Source of the DNA: Arthrobacter sp. Leaf137
Lineage (GTDB): Bacteria > Actinomycetota > Actinomycetes > Actinomycetales > Micrococcaceae
Assembly: GCF_001423525.1 (NCBI RefSeq)
Contig: NZ_LMOI01000019.1
Span: 186,001 to 250,000 of the forward strand
Reading direction: 5' to 3'
DNA: 64,000 bases
Shown: piece by piece, positions 57,780-64,000 of the stretch
Layout of the letters: every line of letters starts with the position of its first letter
Position numbering within the stretch: position 1 is the stretch's first letter
Position numbers and translations under genes: made by a program
The notes under the pieces: model-generated
The model's input: the letters and a program-made list of their open reading frames with translations, nothing else
Databases searched by the model: none
What the model was told of the DNA's origin: nothing

Positions 57780-58775
57780 GCTTGGAATACCATTGCTCGT
57801 CACGCACCCGGTAGCGCCCGAACATGTGAGACCGAGAGTCAAAGAAGTCCACCCGATCTGACTCGAAACACCTGATCGACTGTGCTTTCACCTCGGACAT
57901 AGCATTTTTCTCAGCACCACCGTAGATTCCGACGGCCACACGCCCTCGTCGCCCCGACCGCCGCAGCCAATTGCTTCCACAAGTGGCTGTCTTGTTCGGA
58001 CAGGGAGGAACCCAAAACCACAACGTTCTTCGGACGCTCGCGTAACTGCTGGAATGCTGTTCGAAGATAGGCGGACCCCTCAATACGCGCGCTTAGTTTG
58101 CGCTTTGCCCTCCGTGACTACTTGTATCTCTTGGCGCCAGTGCAGATCCCTAGCAACTTGCTCCAGGAGGGACCCGTTTAGCAGTCCGCCCGCACATTTT
58201 CGGTCGCTGCCATCGGCGGCCCTTCGGAGGTGAAACGCGCCGTGCAAGAACCACACCGCGGTTACATGGGGAGAGGCATTTGCAGCGCCCGAAAACAGAC
58301 CCGACCTAAAGCCATCATCAAAACCCGTGAATTTTCCATCTGCGAGCGCCCAATAGACAAGCAAACCATAATTGGTTGTGAAGACCTGCCGATAGCGCTT
58401 CAGCTCGCGGTTCCGTTTCAATATCTCGATCTGATCTACCGCGTCGTACAAGGGGTGCATTCGATGGATAGCCCTACTGAGGCCTGACTTCAAAGCTTCG
58501 TGGGCAGATTGAATAGAAGGAGAAGCATCTTCGCCAAGTATGGAAAGAACCTGTGAAGTCGTATGCAGCGCGTAAAGCGCAGATTCAAAGTTGAACAGGC
58601 TGTCCTGACTACTAAGCAGCCTTGCAGTGCTTGGGTCCAACCCGGCCTTGGACGCGAGCGACCTGTAAAGGAAGTGCGGGGAGATTGCGACACTGGACCC
58701 GTTACCAAGTACAAGGGTGTCCCACTCGGTGTCGCGCAGATCGTGCCACTGTTGCAGGGAAAAGGGATCCGTCAC
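57780..58775 (-). pseudogene. DUF4917 gene with two frameshifts
   Basis: From the GTG at 58775 (GGAG upstream) the frame reads DTLVLGNGSSVAIS, FTTNYGLLVYWAL and VWFLHGAFHL. This is typical of DUF4917, a family of unknown function with a SIR2-like nucleotide-binding look. At about 58,085 the frame must shift to continue as EGSAYLRTAFQQLRERPKN, LGSSLSEQDSHLWKQL, and shift again near 57,950 to give RVAVGIYGGAEKNA, then DFFDSRSHMFG. All three pieces are in the right family order, so the gene is intact in content but broken twice. The GC content is lower than in the chromosome around it. The exact 3' end is uncertain. Confidence 0.7.
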
Positions 58776-58905
58776 GACTCTACTCCTTCTCCTTTGTCGG
58801 CGATCAAAGGCGCTCGTCAGCAACTAATACTAGACGGCTGCGAGAACCGGACCCGGCAACTTGGCATCCCCTCCAGCAAGGGAACAAAAGCACCGCTTAT
58901 CTCTG

Positions 58906-59364
58906 GCGGAGTGCACCATCCGCCGTGGCCACGAGGCGCTGGTCCGCGCGGGCATCCCCAACCCAAAGATTGGCGTGTGCGCCATCAACCCGCATGCCGG
59001 CGAGAATGGTTCGTTCGGCCAGGGCGAGGAAGTGGAGAAGATCGAGCCGGGCGTGAAGGCGGCGCAGGCTGCTGGGATCAACGCGGTGGGCCCGCTGCCG
59101 GCGGACACGCTGTTCTTCCTGGCCGGCCGGGGCGATTACGACCCGGTGGTGGGCATGTACCACGACCAGGGGCACGGGCCGGTGAAGGTGCTGGGCATCG
59201 AGGCCGGCGTGAACATCACGGTGGGCCTGCCGGTGATCCGCACCTCCGTGGACCACTGCACCGCGTTCGACATCGCCGGCAAGGCCATCGCTGATTCCCG
59301 GTCCATGGTGGAGGCCCTGCACCAGGCGGCGGAGATGGCCACCCGGCCGTCAGTGGCCTGGTAG
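58906..59364 (+). pseudogene. 3' part of a second PdxA2 gene copy
   Basis: Starting abruptly at GGAGTGCACCATCC, this region repeats 43,820-44,276, the last ~150 codons of the kinase-dehydrogenase fusion: RRGHEALVRAGIPNPKIGV, NPHAGENG, GPLPADTLFFLAG and the stop. Several residues differ (for example VDHC for VDHG and GKAIAD for GKNIAD). The N-terminal two thirds of the dehydrogenase and the entire kinase are missing. The junction with the sequence to the left is sharp. Confidence 0.9.
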
Positions 59365-59428
59365 CAGCACAGGTTTCTTGGGGGCCGGAACTAGCATGGT
59401 TACCACTGCCACGGGAAGGATGCCGGGA

Positions 59429-60190
59429 ATGCTGAGCGCAAACGCGCGGCGCGAGGAGATCTACCACCTTGCCGTGACCACCGGCCTGGCGTCCGTGGAG
59501 GAACTCTCCGCCCGTTTCGAGGTGACCGCGTCCACCATCCGCCGGGACCTGGCGCTGCTGAACGGGCAGGGCCGGCTGGCCCGCACCTACGGCGGCGCCA
59601 TGGCCCTGGGCGCCCACCCGGAAGCATCGCTGCGGCAGCGCACCGGTGAGGCGTTCGAGCAAAAGCACGCCATCGCCCGCTGGGCGGCATCCGTGATCCG
59701 GCCCGGGGAGAACATTCTGCTCGACGCCGGCTCCACAGTGGGTGCGCTGGCCCACGAACTGCGCGGGTTCGAGAAGCTGTCCGTGACCACGCCGGGCATC
59801 AACACCATGCACGAACTCGCCGAGTCCGAGGGCATCGAGGTGGACTGCCTGGGCGGCCGGCTGCGCAACGTTTCGCAAAGTTTCGTGGGCCCGCTGGCCG
59901 AGGCGGCATTGGAGCGGATGAGCTTCGACCGCGTGTTCCTGGGCGCCGACGCCGTCACCGCCGAGGACGGCATCTGCGAAGCCGACCACGCCCAGACCCG
60001 CCTCAAAGAACTCATGGCCCGCCGCGGCCGGGAAGTCTACGTGTTGGCTGACTCGTCAAAGCTCGGCCTGCGGCCCTTTCACGCTGGGCCCGCTTGGCTC
60101 TGCCATGGACCGTGGTGACGGACGACGGCGCCGTCCCCAAGCAGGTGCAGAAGATCCGGGATGCGGGGGTGCAGGTTGAGGTGGCTGAGG
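59429..60190 (+). pseudogene. Second DeoR gene copy, frameshifted near its 3' end
   Basis: Begins MLSANARREEIYHLAVTTGL and matches the intact deoR over the HTH (FEVTASTIRRD) and sensor (ILLDAGSTVGALAHELRG, FLGADAVTAEDGIC). A base is missing near 60,083 (CACGC-TGGG against CACGCGTGGG), so the frame ends at 60118 with PAWLCHGPW in place of the usual ~30-residue tail; the tail can still be read in another frame to about 60,190. It may have residual DNA-binding function. The spacing to the pdxA2 remnant is the same as at the intact locus. Confidence 0.85.
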
Positions 60191-60430
60191 TCGGGGCTAA
60201 GCCACGGCGCGGGCTCTTACTACGATGTGGGACGCGCACCGCGGACGTGTCCGCACCTGACGTTGGAGATGAATTTCCAGCAGGAAGCCGTTCTTGCGTC
60301 CGCGGAGAGACGAAGTTCTTGTTAACGCCTCCATCGCCAAAGCTGCCGAGGATAAATTGTTGCGGTTGCAAAAAAGTCATGCTGGTCCTGGTCGGCATGA
60401 CAGGAAGCCAAACGCGGGTAGGTTAGATGT
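60191..60430. other. Gap between the DeoR copy and a small ORF
   Basis: About 240 bp of lower-GC sequence after the deoR tail. No gene with a family match. It may hold the promoter of the small ORF at 60431. Confidence 0.35.
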
Positions 60431-60709
60431 GTGGATCATCCGAAGCAGATCGTCACCACAACTGACATTGCCAAAGGCCGGATCAGGTGTGGCGTAGCAC
60501 TAAAGAGACTCTTACCTCAGGAACCCCGGCCTGCACTGAAATTTGTGCTTCGAGGCGTTTCTCTCGAAGGCAACTGGAACCCGCGAAATGGGCCTGACCG
60601 CAACAGATCTGGCGTTCTTTCAGTCGGAAAAGCGACTCTTGAGCAACTCGTAGAAGCTGATGAAGTCTTAGCACTAGAGGTAATCGAGGGTGTCCCGCAC
60701 TTCCGCTAG
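60431..60709 (+). CDS. 92-residue protein of unknown function
   Basis: GTG start at 60431. The sequence has coding-like texture: IVTTTDIAKGRIR at the start, KRLLPQEPRPALKFVLRG, then WNPRNGPDRNRSGVLSVGKATL and EDEVLAL-like acidic end. It reads as a small all-beta domain. The WNPR-GPDR-RSGVL stretch is familiar from small proteins of unknown function in mobile regions, but I cannot name the family. It lies between two decayed deoR copies and may be the only intact gene in this stretch. Confidence 0.5.
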   Translation: MDHPKQIVTTTDIAKGRIRCGVALKRLLPQEPRPALKFVLRGVSLEGNWNPRNGPDRNRSGVLSVGKATLEQLVEADEVLALEVIEGVPHFR

Positions 60710-60784
60710 GAAGGTACGTCTAGTACCACAACCGCATGCGTCAAGAACGTGATCGAGTTGGTGCTACGGCCGTAAGGCTGGCAT

Positions 60785-61256
60785 CTTGCCATGACCCCGC
60801 GCTGCTGAACGGGCAGGGCCAACTGGCACGCACCTACCTACGGCGGCGCCATGGCCCTCGGCGCGCACCCGAGGCATCGCTACGGCAGCGCAGCGGCGAG
60901 GAGTTCGAACAGAAGCACCCCATCACCCGCTGGGCCGCGTCAGTGACCCGCCCCCGTGAGAACATCTTGCTCGACACCGACTCCACTGTCGGCGCCCTGG
61001 CCCACGAACTGCACGGGTTTGAAAAGCTGTCCGTCACTACGACGGGCATCAACACCATGCAGGAGCTGGCTGAGTCGGAGGGCCCCAGGTTGACTGATTG
61101 GGCGGCCGTTTGCGGGGTGTTTCGTAGAGCTTTGTTGGGCCGATGAGCTTCAACTGGGTGTTCCCGGGGGCAGACCCGCGTCAAAGACCGCATGGCTCGG
61201 CGCGGCCGGGAACTCTATGTTCTGGTGGATTCGTCTAAGCTCGGGCTGCCGCTCCT
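60785..61256 (+). pseudogene. Third, strongly decayed DeoR copy
   Basis: Matches the deoR gene in pieces: a short CTTGCCATGACC, then after a gap GCGCTGCTGAACGGGCAGG, the GGAGTTCGAACAGAAGCA region (EFEQKHPITRWAASV), DSTVGALAHELHGFEKLSVT and, after further deletions near 61,080-61,170, MARRGRELYVLVDSSKLG. It has a small insertion (CTAC CTAC) and several frameshifts. Clearly older than the copy at 59.4 kb. Confidence 0.85.
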
Positions 61257-61548
61257 CAGTGAGGGCTCGATCAAGGTGGGGCATCCCCCCGCCGCCGGCC
61301 ATAACCTGGGGCAGTGTGTATATGTTGGAACCCGGCAGCCGTGGCACGCGGCTGCCGGCGCCCTTGAAGCAGTCGGGCCGCCGCCGCTTTGGAGGATCGG
61401 CCAAAGGCGTGACGCGCCCAGCGACGATCTGCCTAAGGCGGAAGCCGCATTGCGCCGACGCTTGAAACTGATGGCGGACGCGCGCATCAAGGCGGCGCGC
61501 ACTGAAAGATCGGCCGCCGCACCCTTTGTCTGACGATCCTCGGCCTCC
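61257..61548. other. Unassigned stretch after the DeoR fossil
   Basis: About 290 bp. A frame continues to 61533 ending in ALRRRLKLMADARIKAARTE, which could be the tail of an unrelated truncated gene, but no family is recognisable. No start or ribosome site supports an independent gene. Confidence 0.35.
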
Positions 61549-61659
61549 CTGGAGTCCGGCAGACTGCGGAACCTGGATGCGGAAAATGTCAGGTCCGTTC
61601 TCTGGACCACTGGAGTTGGCCTGGACTTCTGCTTACTGGACAGCTCGGTGCTGGACTAG
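61549..61659 (+). pseudogene. Fossil of a flavin monooxygenase C-terminus
   Basis: Reads ESGRLRNLDAENVRSVLW, then TTGVGLDFCLLDSSVLD and a stop. The intact CzcO-like gene at 19755-21029 has ESGARLDLAAEGITSVVW, then CTGYGLDFSILDPSLAILD at the corresponding place. Only ~36 codons remain. A different parent gene from the same family is possible. Confidence 0.65.
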
Positions 61660-61955
61660 TGGAGCTATCTCGGCATCGGCCTAGCGGCACCGCGACCGCC
61701 GAGTAGGACAGGCGGCTAGTGCGCAATCGGTGAGGCTTGGGAGGCCACCAAACCCGTCCGGAATTGGTGGCGCTCTGCCTGGGTTAGAGGGCCGGTTCCA
61801 TCGACCTACACGACTTTGCGTCGGCCTCTAACATTCGTTAAGCAAATTGGTGCTCAGCTATGGCGACAGCTAAGGTACGGTATCGAGCGACGGACCCGCC
61901 CTTGCTGACAGCCGCCGCACGGATCTCTAGCGCCTTCGCACCGACAGGAGTAATG
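61660..61955. other. Gap upstream of the sulphur-binding-domain gene
   Basis: About 300 bp, with a stretch of low-complexity short repeats of CTGGAC near its left edge belonging to the fossil. No gene is supported. The promoter of the following gene should lie here. Confidence 0.35.
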
Positions 61956-62444
61956 ATGCCTAAACGTGGACCTGAGGCACGACTTGAGCAGCTGCTGGCT
62001 GGACTCGACGATCTGCGGGTAGACCGTCAGCTTGGACTCCCCGCTCCGTACCAGCAGCTCGTACTCCTTTGGGCTATCGGCAGGACGCGCCAAAAGATGC
62101 CGCGAATGATCGCCTTCAATGACGCAAAACCAGAACTTTTGAGGCTCCTGCGTCCCTTCGCCGTCGGAAAATCCTCCCCCGATCCAGCTTTGCCTTGGTT
62201 CGCCCTGAGGAATAGTGAATGGTGGGAGATCGATTTTCAGACCATCGATAAGCCCCTCGGAGTCAGGACCCGGGCGGCAATCCGTGCTGCTAATCCTCAC
62301 GCTGGGCTTTCTCTAGAGCTCCACCATCTCCTGAGCGATGACCCTGGCTTCCTCAAACTGGCGGTTGCAGCTCTAAGCGACGCCGCAAGTGTCACTGCCC
62401 CGGTTGAGCCCCTTCTGCGGCACCTGCAGCTTACGGCGGATTGA
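61956..62444 (+). CDS. Stand-alone protein resembling the ScoMcrA sulphur-binding domain
   Basis: A 162-residue protein. The ATG at 61956 is five bases after AGGAG, replacing a frame open from 61860. The sequence follows the pattern of the DNA phosphorothioate-binding domain of ScoMcrA-type type IV restriction enzymes: PYQQLVLLWAIGR (residues 31-43), LLRLLRPF (61-68), LPWFALRNSEWWEI (79-92), then RTRAAIRAANPHAG and LHHLLSDDPGF. Pro80 and Ala83 fall where ScoMcrA has the hydrophobic residues that cup the sulphur. No HNH nuclease domain follows before the stop. It may work with a separate nuclease, or be the surviving half of a broken restriction gene. Confidence 0.65.
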   Translation: MPKRGPEARLEQLLAGLDDLRVDRQLGLPAPYQQLVLLWAIGRTRQKMPRMIAFNDAKPELLRLLRPFAVGKSSPDPALPWFALRNSEWWEIDFQTIDKPLGVRTRAAIRAANPHAGLSLELHHLLSDDPGFLKLAVAALSDAASVTAPVEPLLRHLQLTAD

Positions 62445-63240
62445 CTCATCGCCGGTCAAGTCCGGCAGAGCGGCCGCGACCGGCGGCCCGCAACAGGTCC
62501 TGTTTACCGCTCAGCAGACCACAGCAGCTCGATCACCCAGTCCCCCGCTGAGTGGAAGCCGCGGCGCCAAGGGCCGGACTTTCTTCAGTACCAGCACCAA
62601 CAGCAATCCTTCCGGGGACGCCTTCGGCGCCAACCGATCTGCTCGAGCGGCCATCAAGAACGCGGACCTTCCTTCCCGGCAAGCGCCTTGACGGGCGAGG
62701 GCTTACTTCTTTACAGCCTGCAGTTGGGCCATCGTTAGCTACACAAATAAACGGGCTTTGCTGACTACCGACGCGGTCATCATGCACCGTGTCGCTAGGC
62801 GCAGGTTTTCAAGTCAGGCAAGAATCCGGCTACTGACATGTTTTCTATGAGTCAATGCAGCCCCTTGATCAATTGGCAACAGCGATATAGCTTATGCATA
62901 CGAGGATCTTCGGCCACCAGGCACCGCAAGGGCAGGGAGGCGAACCGAGAGTAGATCCTCATAACCAAATATCGCGATAGGGCCTCTCAGCCAAAGTTGC
63001 TGTCAGGCACCGGAATGGAATGACATGAGCATTATCCCCGCGAACGAGCGCTTGAGCGTGGTTCAGCCCCTCCCACCAGAGCCCGATGCTCGGAAGTGGC
63101 CAACGCTTCCAACTTATGGACTCGACGCCACGTGCACCCCGGACCACAGGCTCATACTCTGGCCCATGGTCGTTCGTACCAACCTGTCGCATCCTCCGCA
63201 CGACACCCTCTCTGATTCGACCGCCTAACGGGCGTGCGGC
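62445..63240. other. 800-bp stretch without a supported gene
   Basis: Several short overlapping frames occur on both strands, none with family similarity or a good ribosome site. One plus-strand frame (63025-63228, 67 codons) ends 12 bp before the GIY-YIG gene and could be a small first gene of that operon; an overlapping minus-strand frame (62959-63201) is an equal competitor. The lower GC content resembles the rest of the island. This region likely includes the promoter of the right-edge operon. Confidence 0.4.
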
Positions 63241-63660
63241 ATGAACACTGCCTCAGCTAGTCGACTCGAAGCGGAAGCAATTCTGGTCGAATCCGGGGCG
63301 CGCAAGCGGATGGCCTTCCGCTTCAGCCCCCCAACCATCCGCGCATTGGTGCCGGCACGTTCATGTGGAACCTACCTCCTGCTGGATGGAGCGAGCCCCG
63401 TGTACGTGGGCCGGTCTGACGTATGCCTTCGCACTCGACTCGCGACGCACAACCATCGGCTCCACGCCACGCATGTGCTGTGGGAGATAGCCCAAACTCC
63501 CACGGGCGCATTCCTGCTGGAGGCGTATTGGTTCCATCACCATGCCCTGCAGCTCAATCAAATCCACCCGGCCCGCCCTGCCGGCAGTCTCGACATTTGT
63601 CCCTTCTGCGACCCCTGTGTGGACAAAGCCATACAGAACGCTTTCAACTACCCTGCATAA
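63241..63660 (+). CDS. Small GIY-YIG-type nuclease with C-terminal cysteine cluster
   Basis: A 139-residue protein. GTYLLL (residue 43) and PVYVGRSD (53) correspond to the two strands of the GIY-YIG nuclease; the motif residues are changed to GTY and YVG. The conserved arginine is in CLRTRLATH, the metal-binding glutamate is Glu94 in LEAYWFHH, and the conserved asparagine is Asn106 in LNQIHP. A CPFCDPC cluster (120-126) near the end may bind zinc. All catalytic positions are plausible, so an active DNA endonuclease is likely. It ends 19 bp before the GHKL ATPase gene, on the same strand, so the two are probably one operon. Confidence 0.75.
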   Translation: MNTASASRLEAEAILVESGARKRMAFRFSPPTIRALVPARSCGTYLLLDGASPVYVGRSDVCLRTRLATHNHRLHATHVLWEIAQTPTGAFLLEAYWFHHHALQLNQIHPARPAGSLDICPFCDPCVDKAIQNAFNYPA

Positions 63661-63679
63661 CATTGAACGGAGTCAAGCC

Positions 63680-64000
63680 ATGCCCACCTCTCCCGCAACA
63701 ACCGGTATTCCCGTAGTTCTCACCGGCCAGGCCTTGCAATCACTCCGCGAGTCAGGCTACAGCCTTCCCGCCGCATTGGGTGAGGTTATTGACAACTCGC
63801 TTGAGGCCAATGCCAATGCCATCAGGATTCGCCTCGATGAGGGAACCAATGCCCGCGGCAAGAAGCACGTCCACCGGATTATCTTCGCGGACGACGGAGA
63901 CGGGATGGCCGCCGAAATCCTGCAACATTACCCGCAGATCGGTTTCTCCACCCGATACATGCGAACCGATACCATCGGCAAGTTCGGTGTCGGTGCCAAG
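63680..64000 (+). CDS. GHKL (Bergerat-fold) ATPase, MutL/Hsp90/MORC-like, 3' truncated by window edge
   Basis: First 107 codons of a gene that continues beyond the window. The Bergerat ATP site is complete so far: N box GEVIDNSLEA with Glu35, Asp38 and Asn39; G1 box DDGDGM (71-76); G2 box GKFGVGAK (100-107). The preceding RIRLDEG and RIIFADDGDG strands match the MutL/MORC side of the superfamily rather than histidine kinases. ATPases of this kind occur in bacterial restriction-like operons with nucleases and helicases. The ATG at 63680 follows CGGAG. With the GIY-YIG nuclease it suggests an ATP-gated nuclease system. Confidence 0.85.
   Translation, partial: MPTSPATTGIPVVLTGQALQSLRESGYSLPAALGEVIDNSLEANANAIRIRLDEGTNARGKKHVHRIIFADDGDGMAAEILQHYPQIGFSTRYMRTDTIGKFGVGAK

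Noticed and set aside
62445..62739. Frame continuing after the sulphur-binding-like gene as a possible HNH nuclease half
   Set aside because: The frame is the same and open to about 62,739, but no H-N-H residues or cysteine ligands can be placed, and composition does not look coding.
62959..63228. Two overlapping short ORFs on opposite strands before the GIY-YIG gene
   Set aside because: Neither has a convincing ribosome site or family similarity; noted in the intergenic entry only.

Overview
The window is high-GC actinobacterial DNA. Gene content, GTG/TTG starts behind strong Shine-Dalgarno sequences, GC-rich hairpin terminators and a dispersed GGTTTCGACAGGCTCAACC-type repeat all fit Arthrobacter, Pseudarthrobacter or a close Micrococcaceae relative. 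This is inferred from content; the window has no rRNA or other marker gene. I found no rRNA, no convincing tRNA, no CRISPR array and no insertion sequence.

Positions 1-32 kb look like ordinary chromosome with short transcription units. They hold the end of an EAL phosphodiesterase; homocysteine methyltransferase, two IclR regulators and an amino-acid permease; the rRNA methyltransferase RlmC; a MocR regulator facing a DMT exporter; a gluconate module (GntP, gluconokinase, FadR-type regulator); a SARP-like regulator; an ECF sigma factor with a coupled membrane partner; CspA; two flavoprotein monooxygenases; a butanediol-type dehydrogenase with a GAF regulator; a Tat-exported PhoD phosphatase behind a PHO-box-like array; a secreted DUF1906-like protein; a hemerythrin; and two alpha/beta hydrolases. 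A 0.4-kb repeat-rich gap lies near 32.3-32.7 kb.

Positions 32.7-45.1 kb form a catabolic island. A long leftward operon encodes an oligopeptide-type ABC importer (binding protein, two permeases, two ATPases), an aldo/keto reductase, an HpcH/HpaI aldolase, a cytosolic sialidase-family protein and an SDR. Divergent from it is one long ORF that fuses a four-carbon acid sugar kinase (DUF1537) to a PdxA2-type dehydrogenase, followed by a DeoR regulator. The likely theme is import and breakdown of a sugar-acid compound, with the kinase-dehydrogenase pair feeding dihydroxyacetone phosphate.

Positions 45-57.7 kb mix accessory genes with a nucleoside/ribose salvage block. The accessory genes include a TetR regulator with a clear 31-bp operator and a DUF4386-like membrane protein, small membrane and secreted proteins, and a methyltransferase. 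The salvage block holds a GntR regulator, two MFS transporters, a nucleoside hydrolase, ribokinase and a GNAT acetyltransferase.

Positions 57.6-62 kb are a gene graveyard. The GNAT gene has an abnormal tail, a DUF4917 gene carries two frameshifts, and a pdxA2-deoR tail copy is followed by a second, more decayed deoR copy and a flavin monooxygenase fossil. A further deoR fragment sits at 47.6 kb, so the window holds four generations of the same locus. From 62 kb to the right edge the genes look like the start of a defence locus: a stand-alone protein resembling the DNA phosphorothioate-binding domain of ScoMcrA, a small GIY-YIG nuclease with a cysteine cluster, and the start of a GHKL (MutL/MORC-like) ATPase that runs off the window.
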